DNA from: an uncultured Oscillospiraceae bacterium
Lineage (GTDB): Bacteria > Bacillota > Clostridia > Oscillospirales > Oscillospiraceae
Direction: 5' to 3'
Assembly (NCBI GenBank): GCA_947626265.1
Contig: CANQRM010000025.1
Coordinates: forward strand, 1-41,470
Length of the DNA: 41,470 bases
The stretch's first letter is position 1; each line of letters begins with the position of its first letter. The notes below the pieces were generated by a model. The model was not told the DNA's origin. It saw nothing but the letters and a program-made list of their open reading frames with translations, and searched no databases. The translations under genes and the position numbers were made by a program. Shown piece after piece: positions 22,207-31,447 of this stretch.

Positions 22207-24774
22207 GTGAAAAAGAGAGTATTCAGTTTGCTGCTGGCCGCGTGCACGGTCCTTTCCCTGTGCGTGCCTGTTATGGCCGCGGAGGAAGGGATATTTGAGC
22301 CGGAGGCCCCGGCATTTCTGGCTCCGGAGGAGGAAGTTCCCGCGGCGCCTGTGGAAATGGAGGAAGCGGCGCCCGCGGATGCGCCGGAAGAGACCGTGGT
22401 CGACTCGTCGGTGACGGCGCCCGACGAAGAGGACGGGCCCACGGCCGCCGCCTCCGGCACCTGCGGGGCGAGCGTGACCTGGAATCTGGCAGGCGGCGTG
22501 CTGACCATCAGCGGCACCGGCCCCATGAAGGACTACATGGGCCGGAGCGAACACGCCCCCTGGTATCAGGAATACATCACCACCGTCACCATCGGCAGCG
22601 GCGTGACCACCATCGGCAACGAGGCCTTTTACGAGTGCACCGGCCTGCGGAGCATCAGCATCCCCAGCACCGTGACGGAGATCGGCGACGGGGCCTTCGA
22701 GGGCTGTACCAGCCTGCCCTCCATCAGCCTTCCCGGCGGTCTTAAAAGCATCGGCTCCCGGGCGTTCTATGACTGCCATGGCCTTAAGAGCATCAGCCTG
22801 CCCGACACCGTGACCACCGTCAGCATCGACGCTTTTGCCTTCTGCACGGGCCTGACCTCCGTAAAGCTCTCCAGCGGCATGAGAAGCATCGCCACCCGGG
22901 TGTTCGCCGGGTGCGCCGCCCTGCAGACGGTCACCCTCCCCGGCGGGATGGCGCTCACCACCATCGGCGCCAGCGCCTTCGACGGCTGCGCCAGGCTCCA
23001 GAGCATCACCATCCCCGGCACCGTCACCTCCATCGGCGCCAGCGCCTTCCAGGGCTGCGCGTCTTTAAGGAGCGTGACCATCCCCGCCTCGGTGCAGACC
23101 ATCGGGGGCTATGCCTTCGCCGACTGCACCAGCCTCTCCAGCGTGACGCTCGTAAGCGCCGCCACCGCGGCGGATACCACCACCTTTGAAAACACCCCCT
23201 GGCGCAAGGCCCAGGGCAGTTTCGTCATCGACGGCGGGTATCTCGCGGCCTATCAGGGCCCCGGCGGCAGCGTTTCCATCCCCAGCGGCGTGACCACCAT
23301 CGGCGAGCGTGCCTTCGCGGGCCGCTCGGACGTCACCGCCGTGACCATCCCCGCCGGCGTCACCTCCATCGCCCCTTATGCCTTCGCGGAGACGGGGATC
23401 AGAAGCGTCACCATTCCCAGCGGCGTCACCTCCATCGGGGACGACGCCTTTGTGGGCTGCCTGAGCCTTTCCAGCCTCTCCATCCCCGGCACGGTCGCGG
23501 AAATAGGCAGCGAGGCCTTCAGCACCTGCGTTTCGCTGACCAGCGTGGCCATCCCCGAGGGCGTGAAGACCATCGGCAGCTACGCGTTCATGGGGTGCAC
23601 GGCGATGCACACCGTCACCCTTCCGTCCACGGTCACGGACATCGGTCTTGAGACCTTCCGGGACTGCCTCAAGCTGCGCAAGATCGTCATCAACGGCGCG
23701 ACCTTCACCTATAAAACGAACGCGTCCGGCGCCGGGCACGACGCCTATGCCGAGTTCCTGTCCCCGGCGCTCATCGTCTACGGCAGCGGTACGGGCAACG
23801 CCCAGGCCTATGCCGTGTCCATGGGCGTGAACTATGCCAATATAAGCCAGCAGCACCGCTCCGGCTGGGTCAGCGAGGGAGGCTATACTTACTGCTACGA
23901 GGACGGCAAGAGGGCGGCCGACGAGTGGAGGACCGTCGACGGCGCGCGCAGGCGCCTGGACGACCAGGGCCACATGATGGTGGGCCTGCAGGAGGTCCAT
24001 GCCGGCGGCCCTGACGACGGGCTTTACTACTTCAACTCTCTGGGCGCCATGCAGGTGGGATGGCAGAACATCCGCGGCTCCTGGTATTACTTCAGCCAGA
24101 CCCAGGACAGCCGCTATGGCGCGGCCATGACCGGTTGGGTGAAGCTGAGCGGCAGCACCTATTACATGGACCCGGAGACCGCCGTCATGTATACCGGCTG
24201 GCACAATATTGACGGCAAGCGCTATTACTTCAACGAGGCTGACGCCGGCACCGAGGGCGTCATGGCCATAGGCTGGAAGCAGATCGACGGGGTGTGGTAC
24301 CTCTTCAACGGGGATGGCTCCTATGTGCGCCAGGCCCAGCCCGGGGAAAACCCCGTGGAGATCAAGCCCCCTGCGGGGGGCACCGGCTGGCGGTACGTGC
24401 CGGAGACGGGGGATTATTACTACTTCAAGGACGGCGTCCGTAAGGGCGACTACTGGGTGGGCTTCGCCGACGGCGCGTCCGCCTGGGCCAACAACTGGTA
24501 CTATGCCGACGCCACGGGCAGGCTGCTGACGGGGCTGCAGTACCTGGACGACCTCAAAGGCGGCAAAGCCTGGTACATGCTCCAGACCACCGACGACCGT
24601 GGGGAGATCGGCAAGATGCTCACCGGCTGGCAGTGGACCTACTCCGACGCCGGAACGGGCTATTTCAGTCCCAAGTACGGCTCTCAGGGCATGTGCACCT
24701 ACACCGAGAAGTGGGGCGAATATAACGCCTCCACCGGCCTCTGGGGCGACGGCCTGACACATATAGGCAGCTGA
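22207..24774 (+). CDS. BspA-like leucine-rich-repeat surface protein with cell-wall-binding repeats
   Basis: This 855-aa secreted protein starts at GTG 22207 (GGGAGGA 7 bases upstream). It has a signal peptide (KKRVFSLLLAACTVLSL, cut after VMA), an acidic Pro/Ala/Glu linker (25-80), the cap SGTCGASVTWNL, then about 15 LRR_5 repeats of the type LxSxxIPxxVTxIGxxAFxxC (about 124-545). After a cap strand comes a block of choline/glucan-binding-type repeats (GWQNIRGSWYYF, GWHNIDGKRYYF, GWKQIDGVWYLF; about 550-715). The last ~125 residues (GWRYVPETGDYYYFKD to the end) are nearly identical in the paralog at 25087. It starts only 20 bases after ispA with no promoter or terminator between, so it may be transcribed with that operon. 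Such proteins sit on the surface and are often adhesins; the ligand is unknown. Confidence 0.9.
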   Translation: MKKRVFSLLLAACTVLSLCVPVMAAEEGIFEPEAPAFLAPEEEVPAAPVEMEEAAPADAPEETVVDSSVTAPDEEDGPTAAASGTCGASVTWNLAGGVLTISGTGPMKDYMGRSEHAPWYQEYITTVTIGSGVTTIGNEAFYECTGLRSISIPSTVTEIGDGAFEGCTSLPSISLPGGLKSIGSRAFYDCHGLKSISLPDTVTTVSIDAFAFCTGLTSVKLSSGMRSIATRVFAGCAALQTVTLPGGMALTTIGASAFDGCARLQSITIPGTVTSIGASAFQGCASLRSVTIPASVQTIGGYAFADCTSLSSVTLVSAATAADTTTFENTPWRKAQGSFVIDGGYLAAYQGPGGSVSIPSGVTTIGERAFAGRSDVTAVTIPAGVTSIAPYAFAETGIRSVTIPSGVTSIGDDAFVGCLSLSSLSIPGTVAEIGSEAFSTCVSLTSVAIPEGVKTIGSYAFMGCTAMHTVTLPSTVTDIGLETFRDCLKLRKIVINGATFTYKTNASGAGHDAYAEFLSPALIVYGSGTGNAQAYAVSMGVNYANISQQHRSGWVSEGGYTYCYEDGKRAADEWRTVDGARRRLDDQGHMMVGLQEVHAGGPDDGLYYFNSLGAMQVGWQNIRGSWYYFSQTQDSRYGAAMTGWVKLSGSTYYMDPETAVMYTGWHNIDGKRYYFNEADAGTEGVMAIGWKQIDGVWYLFNGDGSYVRQAQPGENPVEIKPPAGGTGWRYVPETGDYYYFKDGVRKGDYWVGFADGASAWANNWYYADATGRLLTGLQYLDDLKGGKAWYMLQTTDDRGEIGKMLTGWQWTYSDAGTGYFSPKYGSQGMCTYTEKWGEYNASTGLWGDGLTHIGS

Positions 24775-24775
24775 T

Positions 24776-24930
24776 ACCAGGGCGGCCTCGCCCGACAGTG
24801 CCCCTCCCGCTAAAGGGCGTCGGAGCACGCAGGCCAGGTCTCCCTTTGCCGCAAGCGGCAAAGCTCGAGTGGCCCGCGGCTCCTCCTTTTCCCCATGAAA
24901 CCCGCTTCCCTGGGCTTTCATGGGGACCCA
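24776..24930. repeat. Intergenic repeat, copy A
   Basis: About 155 bp, roughly 90% identical by eye to copy B at 27157-27309, each just after a BspA-like gene. It contains two perfect stem-loops: CTTTGCCGC/GCGGCAAAG (24844-24863) and CCCCATGAAA/TTTCATGGGG (24891-24925). The rest of this 312-base gap holds the repeat's GC-rich tail and the promoter of the next gene. Confidence 0.85.
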
Positions 24931-25019
24931 TTACGCTCACCGAGCGCGTGCGGGGCACTGCCGGTTCTCGCCGCCCGTCGGATATGGCAGCCCCTCCGGG
25001 GGCTGCCATTATTTTCTGC

Positions 25020-25048
25020 TTGCATGCAATTGAAAAATAGTGTACAAT
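25020..25048 (+). promoter_or_regulatory. Promoter of the second BspA-like gene
   Basis: TTGCAT (25020-25025) and TACAAT (25043-25048) are 17 bases apart, in a locally AT-rich stretch. The transcript leader would be about 33 bases. Confidence 0.55.
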
Positions 25049-25086
25049 ACGGCATCATGATATGTTTGCGAAAGGAAAAGCTGAGA

Positions 25087-27156
25087 ATGAAGAGATGGCT
25101 ATCCCTTATGTTGATATTTATCCTGGCTCTGGGTCTCTGCGTCCCCGCTTTGGCGGCGGAGGAACTGACAGGACCCGACGCGCCGCTGCCCGCGGAGGAG
25201 GAGACTGTGCCGGAACCGCCGGAGGAGGCCGTGCCGGAAGTCCCGGAGGCCGCTGCGGCGGAGCTGTCGGAGGAGACTGTGATGGAAGCTCCGGAGGAGG
25301 CCGCCCCGGCTGAGGACGAGCCCATGACCATAGCATCCGGCACCTGCGGGGCGGGCGTCACCTGGGACCTGACCGGCACGACGCTGACCATCAGCGGCAG
25401 CGGCGAGATGCGTGATTACCCGGCCGGCGACAGCGTAACGACTGCCCCGTGGAGCGGACTGTCTATCACGACCGTGGTGATCAATGACGGCGTGACGAAG
25501 ATCGGCAGCTATGCCTTCACCCGCTGCACCAGGCTCTCCGGCGTCAGGATCCCGTCCACCGTGACGAATATCGGCGAGGGAGCCTTTGCCCAGTGCCGGG
25601 GCCTCACCTCCGTCAGCCTGCCTCCAAACCTGCAGACGATCGGCGCCAGCGCTTTTATGGAGTGCCTGACTCTGCGGAGCATCTCGATACCCAATACTGT
25701 GACCAGCGTGGGCCATGACGCGTTTGCCTACTGCTATGCCCTGGCCACCGCCAGCCTATCCTCCCGGGTGAGGAGCATCCCCCAGCGGGTGTTCGCCAAG
25801 TGCCGTAACCTTGTGTCGGTGACCATCCCCGGGACTGTCACCTCCATCGGCGACAGCGCCTTTGAGGGCTGCGAAAAGCTGGGGAGCATCACCATCCCCG
25901 GGACTGTCACCTCCATCGGCGCCAGCGCCTTCCGGGGCTGCGCGTCTCTCAGGAGCGTGACCATTCCCGCCTCGGTGCAGACCCTCGGCGGCTATTCCTT
26001 CGCCGACTGCACCAGCCTCTCCAGCGTGACGATCGTGAGCGCCTCCACCGCGGCGGAGAACACCGCCTTTGAAAATACCCCCTGGCGTGAGTCCCAGGGC
26101 AGTTTCGTCATCGAGAACGGCTATCTTGTGGCCTATCAGGGCCCCGGCGGCAGCGTGACCATCCCGTCTACGGTGACGGAGATCGGCGGATATGCCTTTG
26201 CCGACCGTACGGACGTCACGTCGGTGACCGTCCCCTCCAGTGTCCGCCGCATCGACGACCGGGCCTTTATATCCTGCGGCCTGCAGCGCGTGATCATCTC
26301 CTCCGGCGTGACGGCCATCGGCAGCGAGGCGTTTTTGAGCTGCGCCAGCCTTGCGCGCGTGACCATCCCCTCCACCGTCACGGCCATCGGTGACAGGGCG
26401 TTCTTCGGCTGCCGGGCGCTGGAGAGGGTGACCATCCCCGAGGGCGTGAAGACCATCGGCGCCGGCTGCTTCCGGGCGTGCGTGGCCTTGACCACGGCCA
26501 TTGTCCCGTCCACCGTCACCTCCATCGGCGAGTATGCCTTTGCCGAATGCCGGGGGCTGGAGGACCTGGTCATCAACGGCGCCGTATTCACCTACGGGGA
26601 TGATGAGCTGGCCAACACCGTGACCGTCTACGGGAACGGGACAGGCACCGCCCGGCAGTATGCCGCCGATATGGGCGTGCGCTATGCCGAGGGCTGGTCA
26701 GGCGAACCGGAGGAGCCGGATGTCCCTGATGAGCCCGCGGAGATCCAGCCGCCCACGGGTGGCACCGGCTGGCGGTACGTGCCGGAGACGGGGGACTATT
26801 ACTACTTCAAGGACTATGTCCGCAAGGGCGACTACTGGGTGGGCTTCGCCGACGGCGCAAGCGCCTGGGCCAACAACTGGTACTATGCCGACGCAACGGG
26901 GAAGCTGCTCACCGGGCTGCAGTACCTGGACGACCTCAAGGGCGGCAAGGCCTGGTACATGCTCCAGACCACCGACTATCATGGGGAGATCGGCAAGATG
27001 CTCACCGGCTGGCAGTGGACCTACTCCGACAAGGGCGAGGGCTATTTCAGCCCCAAGTATGGTTCTCAGGGCATGTGCACCTGGAACCAGGCCTGGGGCA
27101 GCTATAACGCCTCCACCGGCCTCTGGGGCGACGGTCTGGCGCACAGGGGAAGCTAA
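25087..27156 (+). CDS. BspA-like leucine-rich-repeat surface protein, paralog lacking the wall-binding block
   Basis: This 689-aa secreted protein has signal peptide KRWLSLMLIFILALGLCVPA with cleavage after ALA, an acidic Pro/Glu linker (about 25-82), the cap SGTCGAGVTWDL, and about 15 LRR_5 repeats in the same order as in the gene at 22207. The degenerate ninth repeat (AENTAFENTPW, then GYLVAYQGPGG) is also matched. It then goes directly through a short EPEEPDVPDEPAEIQPP linker to the shared C-terminal ~125-residue domain (GWRYVPETGDYYYFKDY to the end), without the ~150-residue wall-binding repeats of its paralog. The ATG at 25087 has AAAGGA 10 bases upstream. It has its own promoter. The two genes are clearly a tandem duplication. 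Confidence 0.9.
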   Translation: MKRWLSLMLIFILALGLCVPALAAEELTGPDAPLPAEEETVPEPPEEAVPEVPEAAAAELSEETVMEAPEEAAPAEDEPMTIASGTCGAGVTWDLTGTTLTISGSGEMRDYPAGDSVTTAPWSGLSITTVVINDGVTKIGSYAFTRCTRLSGVRIPSTVTNIGEGAFAQCRGLTSVSLPPNLQTIGASAFMECLTLRSISIPNTVTSVGHDAFAYCYALATASLSSRVRSIPQRVFAKCRNLVSVTIPGTVTSIGDSAFEGCEKLGSITIPGTVTSIGASAFRGCASLRSVTIPASVQTLGGYSFADCTSLSSVTIVSASTAAENTAFENTPWRESQGSFVIENGYLVAYQGPGGSVTIPSTVTEIGGYAFADRTDVTSVTVPSSVRRIDDRAFISCGLQRVIISSGVTAIGSEAFLSCASLARVTIPSTVTAIGDRAFFGCRALERVTIPEGVKTIGAGCFRACVALTTAIVPSTVTSIGEYAFAECRGLEDLVINGAVFTYGDDELANTVTVYGNGTGTARQYAADMGVRYAEGWSGEPEEPDVPDEPAEIQPPTGGTGWRYVPETGDYYYFKDYVRKGDYWVGFADGASAWANNWYYADATGKLLTGLQYLDDLKGGKAWYMLQTTDYHGEIGKMLTGWQWTYSDKGEGYFSPKYGSQGMCTWNQAWGSYNASTGLWGDGLAHRGS

Positions 27157-27309
27157 ACCAGGGCGGACGAGCCCGACAGGGCCCCTCCGCTAAAGGGCGT
27201 CAGAGCACGCAGGCCAGGTCTCCCTTTGCCGCAAGCGGCAAAGCTCGAGTGGCCCGCGGCTCCTCCTTCTCCCCATGAAACCCGCTTCGCTGGGCTTTCA
27301 TGGGGACCC
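27157..27309. repeat. Intergenic repeat, copy B
   Basis: Direct repeat of the element at 24776-24930, with the same two stem-loops and only scattered differences. The minus strand of both copies could encode a similar short peptide (SGFHGEKEEPRATRALPLAA). That this is real coding sequence is unlikely, because it has no ribosome binding site or separate promoter. The remaining 177 bases before dxs hold a terminator and the dxs promoter. Confidence 0.85.
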
Positions 27310-27330
27310 CATTATATAATACACAACGAA

Positions 27331-27363
27331 GACAGGAGATCCTACGGGCCCTCCTGTCTTTTT
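27331..27363 (+). terminator. Intrinsic terminator after the BspA-like pair
   Basis: GACAGGAG (27331-27338) pairs with CTCCTGTC (27351-27358), followed by TTTTTGG. It isolates the surface-protein genes from dxs. Confidence 0.8.
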
Positions 27364-27410
27364 GGTTACGGATATTATTCATTTTGTAATGAAAATATGC
27401 AAAATCGGTC

Positions 27411-27439
27411 TTGAAAATTCAAAAACGGTTTGCTATGAT
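27411..27439 (+). promoter_or_regulatory. Promoter of the dxs-tlyA-nadK-argR-recN operon
   Basis: TTGAAA (27411-27416), a 17-base spacer and TATGAT (27434-27439), with TGC just before the -10 (extended -10). It is a strong match and follows directly on the terminator. Confidence 0.75.
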
Positions 27440-27486
27440 ATTTAAACGCGCGATAAACGCCGATGTTACTGTACCTGGAGCGTTAT

Positions 27487-29337
27487 ATGGGCCTGTTGGA
27501 CAACATTCGTTCCCCCGAGGACGTGAAGGCTCTCCCCGCTGAGGCGCTGGATGAGCTCTGCCGGGAGATAAGAGAATATCTGGTGGCGTCCGTATCGGAG
27601 CACGGAGGGCATCTGGCCTCCAACCTGGGAGCGGTGGAGCTGACGGTGGCGCTGCACCGGGTCTACGACACCGGCCGGGACAGGCTGGTCTTCGACGTGG
27701 GCCACCAGTGCTATACCCATAAGCTGCTCACCGGGCGGAAGGACTTCTCCGGCCTGCGGGAGAAGGGGGGCCTGTCCGGCTTTCCCAAGCCCTATGAGTC
27801 CGTCCACGACGCCTTCATCGCCGGCCACGCCTCCAACTCCATCTCCGTGGCCCTGGGCATGGCCCGGGCCCGGACGGCCCTGGGGGCGGACTATGACGTG
27901 GTGGCGCTCATCGGCGACGGGGCTCTGAACGGGGGCATGGCCTTCGAGGGGCTGTCCGACGCCGGCCACAGCGGCGAGCCGCTGGTGGTGGTATTGAACG
28001 ACAACGGCATGAGCATCAACGAGGGTGTGGGAGGTCTGGCGGACATGCTGGGCCGTATGCGCACCCGGGTGGAATATATCAAGTTCAAAAAATGGTACCG
28101 GGGCTCCGTGCTCCCCAAAATTCCCGGCGTGACGCCGGCATTGGGGGCCATGAAGAGCTGGCTCAAGGAGCGGATCATCCCGGAGAACATCTTCGACAAC
28201 CTGGGCTTTGAGTACATCGGGCCCATCAATGGCCACGACATCCATAAGGTGGAGAACGCCATCCGCTGGGCCAAGGAATACGGCTCTCCGGTGCTGGTGC
28301 ATGTGATCACCCAGAAGGGCAGGGGCTACGCCCCCGCGGAACAGGCCCCGGAGGCCTTCCACGGGGTTGGGGCCTTCGACGTGAAGAGCGGCGTGCCCAA
28401 ATATACGGGGGAGGACTTCTCCTCCGTGTTCGGCCGGGCGCTGACGGAGATCGCGGGCCAGGACCCCACTGTGGTGGCCATCACCGCCGCCATGAAGGAG
28501 GGCACCGGCCTCATCGGCTTCCAGGAGGTGTACCCGGACCGGTTCTTCGACGTGGGCATCGCCGAGGAGCATGCCTGCGCCATGGCCGCGGGCATGGCCG
28601 CCCAGGGGCTCAAGCCCGTGTTCGCGGTGTACTCCACGTTTCTGCAGAGAAGCTACGACATGCTCATCCACGACGTGGCCCTCATGGGCCTGCATGTGGT
28701 GTTCGCCGTGGACCGGGCCGGCATCGTGGGCCGGGACGGCGAGACCCATCAGGGGGTGTTCGACCTGTCCTTCCTCTCCACCGTGCCGGGCATGAAGATA
28801 TACGCCCCCGCCAGTTTTGCCGAGCTTCGCAGTATGCTGCGCAAGGCGGTGCTGGAGGATACGGGCCCCGTGGCGGTACGCTATCCCCGGGGCGGGGAGG
28901 GGCCATTTACGGAGGACACCTCGGCCGAGGCGTCTTTGACCGTGCTGCAGGGGGACGACGTGACCATCGCCGCCTATGGCACGGAGATCAACGAGGCCCT
29001 GCTGGCTGCCCGGATGCTCCGGGAGGAAGGCGTATCCGCCGAAGTCGTGAAACTCAACGTGCTCTCACCGCTGGATGCGGAGCCGGTGCTGGCGTCCCTG
29101 CGCCGGACCGGGGCTCTTATCGTGGCCGAGGAGGCCTGCGCCGCCGGATGCGTGGGGGAGCAACTCCTGGCCGCGGCGGAGCAGGCGGGGGCCTTAAAGG
29201 CGGCCCGGCTCATAAACCTGGGCGAGGGTATACTGGAGCACGGCGACCCGGCACTTTTGCGCCGGGAGAGGAAGCTGGACGGCGGCTCTCTGCGGGCGGC
29301 CGTTTTGGAGATGCTGCATGGGAAAGACGAGACTTGA
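27487..29337 (+). CDS. dxs: 1-deoxy-D-xylulose-5-phosphate synthase
   Basis: This 616-aa thiamine-diphosphate enzyme joins pyruvate and glyceraldehyde 3-phosphate, the first step of the MEP isoprenoid pathway. The cofactor motif is GDGALNGGMAFEGLSDAGHS through LNDN, with DVGHQCYTHKLLTGR upstream, VGIAEEHACAMAAGMAAQG and the transketolase C-terminal domain. I chose the start at 27487 (MGLLDNI) because GGAG lies 6 bases upstream; the in-frame ATG at 27463 has no such site. The end overlaps tlyA by 20 bases. Confidence 0.96.
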   Translation: MGLLDNIRSPEDVKALPAEALDELCREIREYLVASVSEHGGHLASNLGAVELTVALHRVYDTGRDRLVFDVGHQCYTHKLLTGRKDFSGLREKGGLSGFPKPYESVHDAFIAGHASNSISVALGMARARTALGADYDVVALIGDGALNGGMAFEGLSDAGHSGEPLVVVLNDNGMSINEGVGGLADMLGRMRTRVEYIKFKKWYRGSVLPKIPGVTPALGAMKSWLKERIIPENIFDNLGFEYIGPINGHDIHKVENAIRWAKEYGSPVLVHVITQKGRGYAPAEQAPEAFHGVGAFDVKSGVPKYTGEDFSSVFGRALTEIAGQDPTVVAITAAMKEGTGLIGFQEVYPDRFFDVGIAEEHACAMAAGMAAQGLKPVFAVYSTFLQRSYDMLIHDVALMGLHVVFAVDRAGIVGRDGETHQGVFDLSFLSTVPGMKIYAPASFAELRSMLRKAVLEDTGPVAVRYPRGGEGPFTEDTSAEASLTVLQGDDVTIAAYGTEINEALLAARMLREEGVSAEVVKLNVLSPLDAEPVLASLRRTGALIVAEEACAAGCVGEQLLAAAEQAGALKAARLINLGEGILEHGDPALLRRERKLDGGSLRAAVLEMLHGKDET

Positions 29338-30130
29338 CCAGATCGTGTTCGACCAGGGCCATGCCCCCAGCCGGGAGCGGGCCAAGGCGCTGATTTTGGC
29401 AGGGGACGTATATGTGAACGGGGAGAAAGTGACCCGGCCCGGGGTGACGGTGGACGACGCTGCCGCCGTGGAGGTCCGGGGCGCCAAAATGCCCTATGTG
29501 AGCCGGGGCGGCTTAAAGCTGGAAAAGGCCCTGGATACCTTTGACCTGGACCCCGCGGGGCTCATATGCGTGGACTGCGGCGCCTCCACGGGGGGCTTCA
29601 CCGACTGCCTGCTGCAGCGGGGCGCGAAGCACGTCTATGCTGTGGACGTGGGCTACGGGCAGCTTGCCTGGAGCCTGCGGAACGACGGGCGGGTGACGGT
29701 GATGGAGCGGACCAACGCCCGAAATCTGACGCCGGATATGTTCCCCGGTCCCATGGATATGGCGGTGATGGACATGTCCTTCATCTCCCTGAGCCTGGTG
29801 CTGCCCGCGGTGAAGAGCCTGCTCTCGGAAAATGGGCAGGTCATATGCCTTGTAAAGCCCCAGTTCGAGGCGGGCCGGGAGAAGGTGGGCAAAAAGGGCG
29901 TGGTCCGGGACCCGGCGGTGCATCTTGAGGTGCTGGAGAACTTTGCCCGGAGCGCCGATGAGATGGGCTTTGTCCTGCGGGGCCTGACCTTTTCCCCGGT
30001 GCGGGGCCCGGAGGGGAACATAGAATATCTCGCCTGGCTGGGACTGGACGGCCCCGGCATAGAGCCAGACTTTGTCGGCGTGGTGGGCTCGTCCCATCAG
30101 GCGCTGGACGGAAAGGGGAGCGGAACATGA
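29318..30130 (+). CDS. tlyA: TlyA-family rRNA 2'-O-methyltransferase / hemolysin-like protein
   Basis: This 270-aa protein has an N-terminal S4 RNA-binding domain (RLDQIVFDQGHAPSRERAKA) and an FtsJ/RrmJ-type methyltransferase domain (CVDCGASTGGFTDCLLQRGA; MDMSFISLSLVLP; LVKPQFEAGREKVGKKGVVR). In mycobacteria TlyA methylates 16S and 23S rRNA at the subunit interface. The target here is inferred from the family. The last four bases overlap the nadK start (ATGA). Confidence 0.93.
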   Translation: MGKTRLDQIVFDQGHAPSRERAKALILAGDVYVNGEKVTRPGVTVDDAAAVEVRGAKMPYVSRGGLKLEKALDTFDLDPAGLICVDCGASTGGFTDCLLQRGAKHVYAVDVGYGQLAWSLRNDGRVTVMERTNARNLTPDMFPGPMDMAVMDMSFISLSLVLPAVKSLLSENGQVICLVKPQFEAGREKVGKKGVVRDPAVHLEVLENFARSADEMGFVLRGLTFSPVRGPEGNIEYLAWLGLDGPGIEPDFVGVVGSSHQALDGKGSGT

Positions 30131-30981
30131 AAAAGATCGTGCTTTGTCCCAACGTCCAGCGGGACGGGGACTTTTCCTGCACGGCGGCCGTGAAGGCCAT
30201 GCTGGAGGCGGAGGGCTGCCGCGTGGCGGTGAGCCCCGTCTGCGGCGAGCCTGACATGGCCCCGCCCTTTGCCGCCGAGGAGCTGGACAGCGCTTTGAAC
30301 GGCGCGGACCTGCTGGTGACATTGGGCGGCGATGGCACCATATTGCGCATCGCGCCCCAGGTCATGGTCCACGACGCGCCCCTGGTGGGGGTGAACCTGG
30401 GCCATACGGGGTTTTTAACGGAGCTGGATCGGGATAACACCGACCTTTTGAAAAAGGCGGCGGCGGGCGAATTTCGCATCGTGCCCCGGATGATGCTGGA
30501 CGTGGAGATACGCCGGGGCGGCCAGAGCGTGTTTTCCGACACGGCCCTGAATGACGCGGTCATCTCCGGCATCGTGCAGAACATACGGCTTTTGGCCAAG
30601 GGGGACGGAGACCGGATACTGTCCTTCTCCGGGGACGGCGTCATCGTCTCCTCGCCCACGGGCTCCACCGCCTACTCCATGGCGGCGGGCGGACCCCTGG
30701 TGGAGCCGGGGGCGGAGGCCATCGTGCTGACGCCGGTGTGCGCCCATATGCTGGCGGCACGCAGCTTTGTGCTGGGCCCGGAGCGGGTGGTGACCATCCT
30801 GCCGGAGGACGTGAGCGAGGGGCGGCGGGTCGTGCTGAGCGTGGACGGCCGGGGGCTCATCGACCTGGCCGACGGGGACCAGGTCATCGTGAAACGATCG
30901 AAGTATAAACTGCTCATGGCCGATTTGGGGACCAGGAGCTTTTATGAGACGGCATTCGATAAATTGGGGGAGAGAGCATGA
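30127..30981 (+). CDS. nadK: NAD kinase
   Basis: This 284-aa enzyme phosphorylates NAD to NADP. The hallmark motifs are LGGDGTILR, NLGHTGFLTE, NDAVIS and SPTGSTAYSMAAGGPLVEP. The start and stop overlap tlyA and argR by 4 bases each, so translation of the three genes is coupled. Confidence 0.96.
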   Translation: MKKIVLCPNVQRDGDFSCTAAVKAMLEAEGCRVAVSPVCGEPDMAPPFAAEELDSALNGADLLVTLGGDGTILRIAPQVMVHDAPLVGVNLGHTGFLTELDRDNTDLLKKAAAGEFRIVPRMMLDVEIRRGGQSVFSDTALNDAVISGIVQNIRLLAKGDGDRILSFSGDGVIVSSPTGSTAYSMAAGGPLVEPGAEAIVLTPVCAHMLAARSFVLGPERVVTILPEDVSEGRRVVLSVDGRGLIDLADGDQVIVKRSKYKLLMADLGTRSFYETAFDKLGERA

Positions 30982-31433
30982 AGACTTCAAGACAGAGCGT
31001 GATCCTGGACATCATCGCCCAGGAAGACATCGAGACCCAGGGCCAGATGCTGGAGGCCCTCCAGGCCCGGGGTGTGAAGAGCACCCAGGCCACCGTGTCC
31101 CGGGACATCAAGGAGCTGCGTCTGGTCAAGGAGATCGGCCCCCAGGGCCGCTACCGCTATACCCAGGCGGAGCAGGACGAGTCCAGCGAGGCCAGCCGCC
31201 GGCTGGAGGAGATCTTCCGGGAGGGCTGCGTGGGCTTTGACCACGCCCTGCACACCGTGGTGGTGAAGACCCTGCCCGGCCTTGCCAGCGCCGTGTGCGC
31301 CTCCATCGACGCCATGGGCGACGACACCATCCTGGGCTCCGTGGCCGGCGACGACACGGCCATCATCGTGCTGCGCAACGCCGCCGCGGCGGAACGGCTG
31401 TGTGCCCAGCTGCGCCGGGCCTATAAGCGGTAA
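30978..31433 (+). CDS. argR: Arginine repressor ArgR/AhrC
   Basis: This 151-aa regulator has a winged-helix DNA-binding domain (SRQSVILDIIAQEDIETQGQ; STQATVSRDIKELRLVK) and a C-terminal hexamerisation and arginine-binding domain (DAMGDDTILGSVAGDDTAII). It senses arginine and controls its biosynthesis and breakdown. The position between nadK and recN is the conserved Firmicutes arrangement and does not mean that these neighbours are its targets. Confidence 0.96.
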   Translation: MKTSRQSVILDIIAQEDIETQGQMLEALQARGVKSTQATVSRDIKELRLVKEIGPQGRYRYTQAEQDESSEASRRLEEIFREGCVGFDHALHTVVVKTLPGLASAVCASIDAMGDDTILGSVAGDDTAIIVLRNAAAAERLCAQLRRAYKR

Positions 31434-31447
31434 GGGAGAGACAGGGG

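Noticed and set aside
23065-24921. Minus-strand open frame of 618 aa opposite the first BspA-like gene
   Set aside because: Shadow of the repetitive LRR gene running into the intergenic repeat; no recognisable domain or ribosome site.
22600-26600. DNA-level tandem repeats or CRISPR-like spacing inside the BspA genes
   Set aside because: The ~69-base periodicity is explained by LRR_5 protein repeats; the units vary and there are no identical direct repeats with spacers.
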